Shown: positions 17,503 to 25,306 of the stretch, one piece after another | How positions within the stretch are numbered: position 1 is the first letter of the stretch | Layout: each line of letters opens with the position of its first letter | Assembly (NCBI RefSeq): GCF_965137335.1 | Contig: NZ_CBCRZD010000009.1 | Length of the DNA stretch: 64,000 nucleotides | Source of the DNA: Empedobacter stercoris | GTDB lineage: Bacteria; Bacteroidota; Bacteroidia; Flavobacteriales; Weeksellaceae | Direction: 5' to 3' (one strand) | The notes under the pieces: generated by a model | The model's database searches: none | The model's input: only the letters and a program-made list of their open reading frames with translations | Told to the model about the DNA's origin: nothing | Program-made: the position numbers and the translations under genes

Positions 17503-17748
17503 TTATCTCGTTATTGTTAAATCGTATTCATTATCAGATTCATCAAGCTTATATGTTAATTTCATATTGAAATCCTGCATAAATTTCTTACAAAATGTTT
17601 CAATATTTAATGAATCTGGAAAAGTAGATTTGTTCACAGTCAAAAACAAAGTTGTCCAACTTGTATTGTTTTTAAAAATTGTTGTAAACCTGTTTTCCCA
17701 ATAATTTAAAAACTTTTCTTCTTTTTCATTGCTTAAAATCTCTTCCAT
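17503..17748 (-). CDS. hypothetical protein, 81 residues
   Basis: A small, charged, probably cytosolic protein that I do not recognise. I take the ATG at 17748 (MEEILSNEKEEK) as start, with AAGTAGG 6-12 bases upstream. A TTG nine codons earlier would add LVYKVGK-type residues but is less likely. It has a KFLNYWENRFTTIFKN helix and a LTYKLDES strand. The gene lies at the left border of the degenerate region next to tRNA-Ser and has no obvious partner. Confidence 0.5.
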   Translation of the reverse strand: MEEILSNEKEEKFLNYWENRFTTIFKNNTSWTTLFLTVNKSTFPDSLNIETFCKKFMQDFNMKLTYKLDESDNEYDLTITR

Positions 17749-17858
17749 TTTACCTACTTTATAAACCAATAACAAATTTACAATTATTTCTATTTAAAAC
17801 CTCTTTTTTACGATTTATTAACTTTTATTCATGACTAATTTTCCAGTATATTGCCATT

Positions 17859-17879
17859 CTTAAGATTCGCTTAAGATTC
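17859..17879 (+). promoter_or_regulatory. tandem CTTAAGATTC repeats (orphan response-regulator site)
   Basis: CTTAAGATTC occurs twice (17859-17868 and 17870-17879), 11 bases apart, about one DNA helical turn. Head-to-tail repeats of this size are typical binding sites for OmpR-family response regulators. The sensor-kinase stump at 17963-18187 lies just downstream, so this looks like the autoregulatory site of a deleted two-component system. Confidence 0.5.
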
Positions 17880-17962
17880 CCTTATTTACTTTTAAGAGTA
17901 ACTAAACATTAAGACATTTGAATATTAATTCAAAACAAAATGTTGACAATCATCGGAAGTGA

Positions 17963-18187
17963 TGTTATAATATTTTACGATTTGAAATAAATGCAGATGA
18001 TTTGAAACTCGTACAGGAACGATTTTTTCGCGCAGAAAATGATGCAACTATACAAACTTCAGGTTCGGGATTAGGTCTAAATATTGCCACTAAATTAGCT
18101 GAAATGTCAGGGATTACGATGAAAATTGAAAGTATACAATTGAAAAGCACAAAGATTAATTTAATTTTTAATATTGAACATTTTTGA
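17963..18187 (+). pseudogene. remnant of a sensor histidine kinase (C-terminal ATPase tip)
   Basis: The frame is open from just after a stop at 17960-17962 and reads ...NADDLKLVQERFFRAEND, then SGSGLGLNIATKLAEM. These are the F/G2-box region of a HATPase_c kinase domain (ERFFRAE and the G-rich GSGLGL). Only about 60 residues of kinase-like sequence remain. The H-box, N-box and all sensor parts are missing, and there is no good ATG. The response-regulator partner is absent. It is therefore a deletion stump, not a working protein. It ends about 30 bases before the Fe-S protein start. Confidence 0.75.
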
Positions 18188-18216
18188 GTAATTTCAAGCA
18201 ATTAAAATTCAAAAAA

Positions 18217-18420
18217 ATGAGCCAACACGAGTACACTAACGGAGAAGTTACCATAATTTGGAAACCTGAATTGTGCGAGCATGCAGGAATTTGCACTAAA
18301 TTACTCCCAAAAGTATATCATCCTAAAGAAAAACCTTGGATAAAACCTGAAAACGCAAGCAGCGAAGAAATTAAGAAACAAGTTTCTCAATGTCCTTCTG
18401 GTGCTTTAAGTTTAAAATAA
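18217..18420 (+). CDS. YjdI-type mono-cluster Fe-S protein
   Basis: A 67-residue protein of the divergent 4Fe-4S mono-cluster group (YjdI, Fer4_19). Cys20, His22 and Cys26 in LCEHAGIC and Cys59 in QCPSGAL are the expected cluster residues. A further loop (VYHPKEKPWIKPENA) matches the family. Start chosen at ATG 18217 (MSQHEY); an upstream TTG at 18184 would overlap the kinase remnant. Its biochemical role is unknown to me; a small redox or Fe-S donor role is inferred. It reads towards the cold-shock gene, with the stops 10 bases apart. Confidence 0.85.
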   Translation: MSQHEYTNGEVTIIWKPELCEHAGICTKLLPKVYHPKEKPWIKPENASSEEIKKQVSQCPSGALSLK

Positions 18421-18430
18421 TACTAAACTA

Positions 18431-18859
18431 TTATTTTTTGTTGATTTCGATAGCTCTGAAACCTTTTTCAGAAATTTCTTTCTTATAAGTTACTTTATCA
18501 TATTTTTTCACTTCTTGTTTCAATTGACTTTGGTGAAAAAATATGCTATCGTTTGATTTTTCTTCTGTAATAAAACCAAATCCTTTCTCATTAAAAGAAT
18601 TGATTACACCCGTAAAAACTTGTGTAGGATCAAACGCTGTATTTGGATTTTCTTGGCGACTTAACAAATCCTCTTCTCTATTTTGTAAATGTGGAGGAAC
18701 ATCTGTTAAATTTCCGTTGATATCAACATAAGCAATCATTTCTTCTAATGATTTTCCTTTGTTGTTATTTGTTTTTCTTTCTTCTCTTTGAAGAAGTTTT
18801 TCTTGTCTTTTTTTCTCTTTTTTCTTGATATTCTCTTTCTTAGAATATGAATCTGCCAT
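18431..18859 (-). CDS. cold-shock domain protein with basic N-terminal extension
   Basis: A 142-residue RNA/DNA-binding protein. Residues 1-60 are highly charged and Lys/Glu-rich (KKENIKKKEKKRQEKLLQREE), likely a helix. The cold-shock domain is at about 80-140, with RNP1-like GFGFITEE and RNP2-like SIFFHQSQL. Family members act as RNA chaperones. The extension is common in Flavobacteriia homologs and absent from CspA. A -7 element at 19119-19126 would give a leader of about 250 bases, comparable to the long leaders of cold-shock mRNAs, but other promoters cannot be excluded. Confidence 0.88.
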   Translation of the reverse strand: MADSYSKKENIKKKEKKRQEKLLQREERKTNNNKGKSLEEMIAYVDINGNLTDVPPHLQNREEDLLSRQENPNTAFDPTQVFTGVINSFNEKGFGFITEEKSNDSIFFHQSQLKQEVKKYDKVTYKKEISEKGFRAIEINKK

Positions 18860-19242
18860 ATTTATATATTTTTTATAATTTGAATTTAACCCGATTTACT
18901 TGAAAAACTTTTGATTTTTATATTTTCTTTCAAATTTTAAAAATAAAAAATTTGAAAACTAAATCTGTAAAATAGCTTACGCTTTTATTACTAATAAAAT
19001 GCTTGGATAAAAAATGTAGTACCAATTTGATAATAAAGTTTAAGTGCTAAACATAAACTGAAGCGATAAATTTGTACAGTAAAGCAAATAAAAGAAGCTT
19101 TGTAAACCAATTATTGCACAAAGATACAAAAAATTAAGCAACTGAATTAGTTGCAAATCTACAATCAAAAAAAACTCATCTTCAATTCATAAATTTATCC
19201 CACTAAAACCACACAATAGATATACAAACAATACAGAAATTT
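18860..19242. other. AT-rich gene-free stretch upstream of the cold-shock gene
   Basis: No coding frame of note. On the minus strand TATCTTTG (19126-19119) matches the -7 consensus and points towards the cold-shock gene. The rest is AT-rich, and part may be the leader of that gene. Confidence 0.4.
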
Positions 19243-19317
19243 TGTAATTTCAACAGACCACATGGATCATTTAAAGGAAAAACACCTTATGAAATACTAA
19301 AATCTAAACTAAAATAA
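19243..19317 (+). pseudogene. transposase tail (integrase-core type) remnant
   Basis: In frame from 19243 to a TAA at 19315 the sequence reads CNFNRPHGSFKGKTPYEIL and a few more residues. This is the conserved C-terminal end (YNxxRPHxxxxxKTPYE) of IS481/IS3-like DDE transposases. No catalytic residues and no start remain, so it is a relic. Confidence 0.7.
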
Positions 19318-19468
19318 TTAAATTTATTATCTACGAAGTGATGAAGTACGACAAAATGTATTTAATAAAATAGCAATTGATGAAATTGAAAGTTTTTGAT
19401 CTAAATATTTCTCAATTTTAAATAGTTCTTGAAGGGTTAATCTTGTATAATTTTAGCTCATAACAACA
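19318..19468. other. degenerate stretch between transposase relic and RteC-like gene
   Basis: A short frame at 19332-19400 (LRSDEVRQNVFNKIAIDEIE, then TGA) has protein-like character but no start and no identifiable family. It may be another relic. Nothing else is seen. Confidence 0.3.
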
Positions 19469-19909
19469 CTAAATTAATAATTTATAGTGTCGCATTAGTT
19501 TTCTGAACCCGCGCTTTTCTTCTTCCTCCAATGAACTGGTGTTACAATAAGATAGCATTAAAATCTCTTGGTCTTGAAAAATTTTAAGGCTATCTCTTGA
19601 GGCCTCTAAGATTTCAATCTCTTGTTTTACATCCAAACAAAATGAGTCTTTCTTGGCTTCTATTACTTTTAATGATTTGTAATAATGTAACTTCTCGTAA
19701 ATTTTTGGTTAGTCTTTTTTGAAATAATCTAATTCGTCTTGCAATGAATTAAATTGGTGAGTAGTTAAAATCATTTGGATCTGATCTAAGAAGTCTGTAA
19801 TTAAAGCGATTGCTTTTTTAGACTCTTCGATTGGATCATCACATGCAAACTTTAATTCAGCTAATTGTAATTCAAAATTGCTGAATTTCGAAATTAATTC
19901 TTGACTCAT
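19469..19909 (-). pseudogene. RteC-like protein gene with an internal stop
   Basis: The frame starts at ATG 19909 and runs for 66 codons (SNFELQLAELKFACDDPIEE, then FLDQIQMILTTHQ). It meets TAA at 19709-19711 and then continues without shift for another 79 codons (PKIYEKLHYKSLKVIEAKKD and on) to a TAG at 19469. The sequence around the break, DYFKKD-stop-PKIYEKLHYKSLK, resembles the conserved FFKxxKPxxxxKLIYY region of RteC proteins from Bacteroidota conjugative transposons, so the stop probably replaced Lys (AAA to TAA). The rest of a full RteC (about 250-280 residues) is missing. It sits 76 bases behind the broken integrase. The family assignment is moderate. Confidence 0.55.
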
Positions 19910-19985
19910 CTAATTTTGATTACGGTTAGTTAAATTGTTATTATTCAGAAATTTAATACAAATTCAACAATTCTAAAAATTAAAT

Positions 19986-21227
19986 TTATAGTTGAAATAT
20001 CTTTCTGTTTTGAATTACATTTTTTAAATGTTCCATAGCATGAATAATTTTTTGTTCCGTAATCCTTGCATAATGTTGCGTTGTCGTGATATTTGTATGA
20101 CCTAACATTTTGGAAACTGATTCGATTGGTACACCATTGGAAAGTGTTACCGTTGTTGCAAACGTATGTCTAGCACAATGAAAAGTCAGTTCTTTATTGA
20201 TCCCAGATAAAGTTGCAATTTCTTTAAGGTATGCATTCATCTTTTGGTTACTGAATACAGGTAATAATTTTCAGTTTTGACATAAAAAATGTTCCTTGTA
20301 TTTTTCGATTATGTCTAACGGAATATTTAATAATGGAATTTTTGTAGGAGTAGAAGTTTTCTGTCTATAAGTATGAATCCACAATTGACCATCAATACCC
20401 TTTACGATATGGTTTTTCGTTAAATTAAAAATATCAATATAGGCTAAACCTGTATAGCAGGAAAAAATAAAAATATCTCTTACAAGGTTTAATCTTTCAG
20501 TGCAATGTTCTTTTTCGTAAATCGCATAGATTTCCTCTTGCGAAAGAAAGATTCGTTCTACTTTTTCAACTTTCGGTTTATAATTGACAAATGGATCTTT
20601 TTGAATCCAATCTTTTGCCATACATTCTCTAATTATCTTTTTGAAATTCTTAATATATTTGACTGTTGTGTTATTGTTGCATTTGCGTTCGGCTCGAAAA
20701 TAGAAATCTAAATCCATAATAAAAGCGTGGTCGATATCATCAATAGCTATGTCTTCTTTTTTGTATTGATGTTTTAGAAATTCTTTGATGTGCTTTAGTG
20801 TGGTTTCATAGCGTTCTATTGTTCCAAGTGCGACTTCTTTGTTGATTATTTTTTTTAATTGATCGTTGTGTTGATGGAAGATAGGTACTAGCATACGTTT
20901 GTTTGCGTTGCCTTGTGAATTAAGGAATTGTTTTATTTCTTCTATTGTTAAAACTTCATTACGTAAGCTGTATTGAATTTCGAGGTTAATTATTTTAGAT
21001 TTGATGACTTCTAGGTAACCATTAATTGAATAGGCTTCTTCTGTCTTTCCTTTGATTTTGGAATTTTTGTGGTCCCACGTTTTAGGATCGATGTATTTTT
21101 TTGTGGAGAATTCGTAGCGTTTATTGGCTATACGGATTGTAAAGTATATTGGTTGTAGTCCTTGTTTATTGGTCTTTGAGTTATGTGGACCAACATTAAT
21201 TTTAAGATTCTGTCTCATCTGATTCAA
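19986..21227 (-). pseudogene. tyrosine recombinase (integrative-element integrase), broken by in-frame TGA
   Basis: Site-specific recombinase of the Bacteroidota conjugative-transposon type, 412 codons. It has an N-terminal arm-binding domain (about 1-100), a SAM-like core-binding domain (about 115-210) and a catalytic domain. The first-Arg region reads TGLAYIDIF, the form without the usual Arg that is also seen in the IntDOT group. Then come Lys in KTSTPTKIPLL, His350 and Arg353 in HCARH, His377 in LGHTN and Tyr386 in TQHY. The frame is interrupted at codon 319 by TGA (20271-20273), between CQN and KLLPVFSNQK, with no shift; a single GGA to TGA change would explain it. ATG start at 21227. 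It is probably inactive unless the stop is a consensus error. Confidence 0.9.
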
Positions 21228-21480
21228 TTTTTATTGGTTAGATAAAATTTAAAGTGTTATTAGTGTAGAATCAAGATGTTCATCTATTGGACACGTTCTT
21301 GGTTAGGCTATGACAAGGGCTATGAAAAAGGTTAGGGTATTTTCATTGTCCTTTTTTACTATCTCTTTTGGGTAAAGGGATAGGACTTATTTCTTTAATA
21401 TTTCTGCGACCTTTTTTTGAAATTAAAATAGGTCGCTAAATAGTCGCTGTTTTTTCTGAAACAAATGTTTTAATCTGAAA
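21228..21480. promoter_or_regulatory. integrase upstream region with GTCGC repeats
   Basis: No gene. GCGACC (21406-21411) and GGTCGC (21431-21436) form an inverted repeat, and a third copy, AGTCGC (21442-21447), follows in direct orientation. Short repeats between an integrase and a tRNA 3' end are where arm-type integrase sites or integrase operators usually lie. Confidence 0.35.
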
Positions 21481-21492
21481 GTTTATTGCATA

Positions 21493-21524
21493 AAAAAACC
21501 TCTATTTCGTTAAAAATAGAGGTT
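21493..21524 (-). terminator. terminator of tRNA-Ser
   Basis: Stem AACCTCTATTT / AAATAGAGGTT with a short loop and a T-run on the minus strand, about 27 bases after the tRNA 3' end. Confidence 0.85.
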
Positions 21525-21550
21525 ATTTGAATCAACTTTGTTTAAAGTTG

Positions 21551-21635
21551 CGGAGAGTGAGGGATTCGAACCCCCGGAGGTGTGACCCTCAACAGTTTTC
21601 AAGACTGCCGCATTCGACCACTCTGCCAACTCTCC
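21551..21635 (-). tRNA. tRNA-Ser (anticodon TGA)
   Basis: 85 bases, class II. The acceptor stem GGAGAGT / ACTCTCC pairs perfectly with discriminator G, the anticodon loop CTTGAAA gives anticodon TGA (reads UCA), and there are a long variable arm and a GGTTCGAATCC T-arm. CCA is not encoded. The broken integrase begins about 320 bases beyond its 3' end, so this tRNA is a plausible former integration target. Confidence 0.95.
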
Positions 21636-21665
21636 TACACAGCGTTTATTGCCGTATTGCGAGTG

Positions 21666-21695
21666 CAAATATAGAACGCTTTTTCGAATTACCAA
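21666..21695 (-). promoter_or_regulatory. tRNA-Ser promoter
   Basis: TTG (21695-21693), a 19-base spacer and TATATTTG (21673-21666) on the minus strand. It is followed by CACTCGC, much like the start region of other strong promoters in this window. Confidence 0.7.
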
Positions 21696-21766
21696 ACCTT
21701 AATTTAAAGTTTTTTTTATACAACTTGTTAGTTAATTCAGTATCAAATAACTATTTTTTAAAATAA

Positions 21767-22174
21767 TTAGGTAAAAAGGACTAAACCGACCTGAATTATG
21801 AAACCAAGTGTAAAAAATAATGCTGCAAACTTTAATAAAGTAAATCGGAAAGCATCATTTAAAATTAATTTTTCAATTAATGGTCGTGAAATTTTGTCAT
21901 CAAGAATTTGTTCTAATTTTTTATAAAAAAGCAACATAAACCCTATGATAATAAGCACTGAAATAAATACAATTAAAGAACTAATTGAATGATAAAACAT
22001 CATTCCCATAAACATTCCAAAAACAGCTAATATTAGCTGAGGAATTTGACGAATCATTTTACGAATTAGGTCTTCTGTTTTTCTCAACCAATCTGCTCCT
22101 AAAATTTCTGGGGCTGCCATCCAAAAAGCTAAAAACTGCAAAACTAAACCTAAAATTGTAAGTATTTTGATCAT
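21767..22174 (-). CDS. membrane protein of unknown function
   Basis: A 135-residue protein with four likely membrane helices (about 4-22, 48-68, 70-85 and 112-132) and a charged loop with KTEDLIRKMIRQIP between helices 1 and 2. I do not recognise a family. Start chosen at ATG 22174 (MIKILTILG), after the terminator of yebC; the frame extends upstream only through non-standard codons. It is a single gene, and its stop lies about 70 bases before the tRNA-Ser promoter. Confidence 0.6.
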   Translation of the reverse strand: MIKILTILGLVLQFLAFWMAAPEILGADWLRKTEDLIRKMIRQIPQLILAVFGMFMGMMFYHSISSLIVFISVLIIIGFMLLFYKKLEQILDDKISRPLIEKLILNDAFRFTLLKFAALFFTLGFIIQVGLVLFT

Positions 22175-22198
22175 AATATAATTTAGCTTTAAAGATAA

Positions 22199-22230
22199 AA
22201 AAAAACCACTCAATTAAATTGAATGGTTTA
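22199..22230 (-). terminator. terminator of yebC
   Basis: Inverted repeat AAACCACTCAATT / AATTGAATGGTTT with one mismatch, followed by a long T-run on the minus strand. Confidence 0.75.
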
Positions 22231-22256
22231 ATAAATTATAGTTTTCAGAAAAGATA

Positions 22257-22988
22257 TTATTCATCTTCTTCGTCATCCTCTTTCATTGTATGATACACGT
22301 TATTCACGTCTTCATCTTCATCAAATTTCTCTAACAATTTCTCGATGTCAGCTCTTTCTTCTTCTGTTAATTCCTTTGTTGTTTGAGGAATTCTTTCAAA
22401 TTCAGATGAAATAATTTCGTATCCGCCCTCTTCTAAAGATTTAAAGATTGTTCCATAATTCTCAAAAGGTGCAATTAACACAATTCCATCTTCATCTTCA
22501 AAAACTTCTTCTACACCAAAATCGATCATTTCAAATTCTAATTCTTCCATATCAACCCCTTCAGGTTTTTGAATTTTAAAATTACAAATATGATCAAACA
22601 TAAATTCAACAGAACCTTGTGTTCCTAATTGTCCATTACATTTACTAAAGTAAGAACGAACGCTGGCAACTGTACGGTTGTTATTGTTTGTAGAAGTTTC
22701 AACTAACATTGCAATTCCATGCGGTCCATAACCTTCAAAAATTACTTCTTTATAGTTTTCTGTATTTTTATCAGATGCTTTTTTGATTGCGCGTTCGATG
22801 TTATCTTTCGGCATATTAACCGCTTTGGCATTCTGAATTACCGCACGAAGATGAGAATTTGAATGCGGATCAGGCCCTCCTGCTTTTACTGCCATTACGA
22901 TATCCTTCCCAATTTTAGTAAACGCTTTAGACATTGCCGCCCAACGTTTCAATTTACGTCCTTTTCTAAATTCAAATGCTCTTCCCAT
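22257..22988 (-). CDS. yebC: YebC/PmpR family protein
   Basis: A 243-residue cytosolic protein of the YebC family, known as transcription regulators and, in recent work on the family, as factors easing ribosome stalling. It has the N-terminal signature GRAFEFRKGRKLKRWAAMSKAF, the GGPDPHSNSHLRAVIQNAKAVNMPKDNIERAI block (about 38-70) and the EGYGPHGIAML motif. The C-terminal tail is very acidic (EDDEEDE), common in Bacteroidota. It is transcribed alone, with its own terminator. Confidence 0.95.
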   Translation of the reverse strand: MGRAFEFRKGRKLKRWAAMSKAFTKIGKDIVMAVKAGGPDPHSNSHLRAVIQNAKAVNMPKDNIERAIKKASDKNTENYKEVIFEGYGPHGIAMLVETSTNNNNRTVASVRSYFSKCNGQLGTQGSVEFMFDHICNFKIQKPEGVDMEELEFEMIDFGVEEVFEDEDGIVLIAPFENYGTIFKSLEEGGYEIISSEFERIPQTTKELTEEERADIEKLLEKFDEDEDVNNVYHTMKEDDEEDE

Positions 22989-23031
22989 TTATACTTGTTT
23001 TAATAGTTGCAAATTTATTCATAATACGAAA

Positions 23032-23060
23032 AAAATCCAAGAACTATGTCCTGGATTTTT
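23032..23060 (-). terminator. terminator of the M3 peptidase gene
   Basis: Stem AAAATCCA / TGGATTTT with a 12-base loop and a T-run on the minus strand. Confidence 0.75.
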
Positions 23061-23083
23061 AAGTTGTTATTATTTTAGACTGA

Positions 23084-25192
23084 TTATTTCAATCCGTGGT
23101 ATTTTAACATCGGTTCGATTGATGGATTTTTACCTCTAAAATTTTTGTACACTTCATTCAAGTTATCCGAATTACCTTGAGAGAAAACTTTATCACGTAA
23201 AATTTGACCATTTTCTCTAGTCATTCCTCCATTTTCAAATGTCCATTCGTATGCATCATGATCTAACATTTCTGCCCAAATATAAGCGAAGTAACCTGCT
23301 GCATAACCTCCCCCAAAAATATGGCTAAAATACGTAGAACGATAACGTGGCGGAACCTGTGGTAAATTTGTTTTATTCGCTATCAATGCTTGTTTCTCAA
23401 ATTCATCTACATTCGTTATTGTTTGATCTGCAGAAACTGTATGCCAAGACAAATCTAATGATGCTGCAGAAAGTAATTCTGTTAATGTATAACCTTTGTT
23501 AAAGTTAGCTGCTTTTTTCATTTTTTCTACTAACGCATCAGGAATTGTAGCACCTGTTTGATAATGTTTTGCGTAGTTTCTAAGTACAGAAGGCTCTGTT
23601 ACATAATGTTCGTGAAATTGAGATGGGAACTCAACAAAATCTCTCGAAACATTCGTTCCTGATAAGGTTGGGTAAGTTTGATTCGCAAAAAAACCGTGTA
23701 AAGCATGTCCAAATTCGTGGAAAGTTGTAACCACATCATCATACGAAATCAACGCAGGTTGACCTTTTGCAGGTTTTGTATAATTACCTACATTATAGAT
23801 TACAGGTTTTGTCCCGAATAAGTGCGATTGCTCAACGATATTACTCATCCAAGCACCTCCTTGTTTAGAATCTCTTTTGAAATAATCTGTATAGAATAAT
23901 CCTAATTGTGAACCATCTTCATTAAACAATTCGTACACTTTTACATCTTCGTGCCAAGTTGGAATATCCGTTCGTTTTTTGAATGTAATTCCGTACAATT
24001 CTTTCGCCATAAAGAAAAGACCATTTTCTACAACAGACTCTAAAACAAAATAAGATTTCATTTCATTTTCATCTAAGTCATATTTTTCTTTACGCACTTT
24101 TTCAGCATAATAATTCCAATCTGCAGCTGATAAAGTATTTGACGAATTTTCTTTTTTTGCTAAAGTTTCAAATTCTAATGCATCTTTTTGCGCCATTGCT
24201 ATTGCAGCAGGAATCATTTTATTCAAAAGACCTTTTGCAGCAGTAGGATTTTGTGCCATTTGATCTTGTAAATTCCACTCTGCATAGTTATTAAAACCTA
24301 ACAATTTAGCTTTCTCCGCACGACTTTTTACCAAAGCTAAAATTGTAGCACGCGTATCATTTTCATCATTTTTTTCTTTTCGAATCCAAGCTGCATCAAA
24401 TAATTTTTTTCGTGATACTGGATTCGACATATTTTGTAATTCTGGCTGTTGTGTTGTATTTAATAAACTAATCAAATATGTTCCATCTGCTTGTTTAAAC
24501 GATTCCAAATCAGCTTCGCTTAATCCTGCTAATTCTTCTTTTGTAAAGGTTACACCCCCAGCTTTTGTTCCTTTCAATAATTGATTCGAGAATTTTGTTT
24601 CAAGTGAAGCGATTTCTCCATTCAATTTTTTCAATTCGTCTTTCTGCGATAAAGTTAAATTAGCACCAGCCAATTCAAATCGTTGGTAATACACATCTAA
24701 CAAGCGAGCAGATTCTTTATCTAAATTCAACGATTTTTTATTTTCGTATAAACTTTTTATACGTTGAAATAATTGATCATTCAAATAAATTGCATCGCTG
24801 TGTGCTGCAAATTTAGGAGACATCTCCTCCTCTATTGCTTGCAATGTTTCGTTTGTATTTGCTCCTGTCAATAATCCAAAAACATGACTTACACGAGTTA
24901 AAAGTTGTCCAGACTTTTCCATTTCTACCAACGTATTTTCAAAAGTTGGTACTGCAGGATTCGTTGCAATTTTATTAATTTCAGCTAATTGTTCAGCCAT
25001 TCCTTGCAATAAAGCAGGTTTGAAATCTTCGTTCTTAATTTTCGTAAAATCAGCTGTTTGGTAAGGCAATTTGCTTACCTCGAAAAAAGGATTTGTATCG
25101 TTCCACATCGTATTTGTTGACTTTTGACTACAAGAAGTGGCTAAGATTGAAGAACCTACCATCATTCCGTAAAAAAGTTTTTTATTGAACAT
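23084..25192 (-). CDS. dcp: M3 family metallopeptidase (peptidyl-dipeptidase Dcp-like), lipoprotein
   Basis: A 702-residue zinc peptidase of the thimet/Dcp family, which trims C-terminal dipeptides from oligopeptides. The zinc motif HEFGHALHGFF is at about 491-501, with the third Glu ligand shortly after in FVEFPSQFHEHY. An N-terminal lipobox (LATSC, Cys21) predicts export and lipid anchoring, usual for Bacteroidota Dcp. Family C-terminal motifs YAAGYFAYIWAEMLDHDAY and FSQGNSDNLNEVYKNFRGKNPS are present. It is a single gene. A -7 element at 25242-25249 (TATTTTTG on the minus strand) lies about 50 bases before the ATG. Confidence 0.94.
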   Translation of the reverse strand: MFNKKLFYGMMVGSSILATSCSQKSTNTMWNDTNPFFEVSKLPYQTADFTKIKNEDFKPALLQGMAEQLAEINKIATNPAVPTFENTLVEMEKSGQLLTRVSHVFGLLTGANTNETLQAIEEEMSPKFAAHSDAIYLNDQLFQRIKSLYENKKSLNLDKESARLLDVYYQRFELAGANLTLSQKDELKKLNGEIASLETKFSNQLLKGTKAGGVTFTKEELAGLSEADLESFKQADGTYLISLLNTTQQPELQNMSNPVSRKKLFDAAWIRKEKNDENDTRATILALVKSRAEKAKLLGFNNYAEWNLQDQMAQNPTAAKGLLNKMIPAAIAMAQKDALEFETLAKKENSSNTLSAADWNYYAEKVRKEKYDLDENEMKSYFVLESVVENGLFFMAKELYGITFKKRTDIPTWHEDVKVYELFNEDGSQLGLFYTDYFKRDSKQGGAWMSNIVEQSHLFGTKPVIYNVGNYTKPAKGQPALISYDDVVTTFHEFGHALHGFFANQTYPTLSGTNVSRDFVEFPSQFHEHYVTEPSVLRNYAKHYQTGATIPDALVEKMKKAANFNKGYTLTELLSAASLDLSWHTVSADQTITNVDEFEKQALIANKTNLPQVPPRYRSTYFSHIFGGGYAAGYFAYIWAEMLDHDAYEWTFENGGMTRENGQILRDKVFSQGNSDNLNEVYKNFRGKNPSIEPMLKYHGLK

Positions 25193-25306
25193 TTTATATT
25201 ATTTTAAACTTAACGAAATTAAAACTTATAACTCAAAGTTTCAAAAATATTAATGTGTAGAAGATTAAAATATGACTTTCAACCTCATTCTCTATGCGTT
25301 AAATAA

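Noticed and set aside
21551..21580. Attachment-site duplication of the tRNA-Ser 3' end
   Set aside because: I found no second copy of GGAGAGTGAGGGATTCGAA between 17500 and 21500 by eye; the other end may lie outside or be lost.
21510..21695. 61-codon frame on the minus strand
   Set aside because: It lies over tRNA-Ser and its promoter and is not coding.
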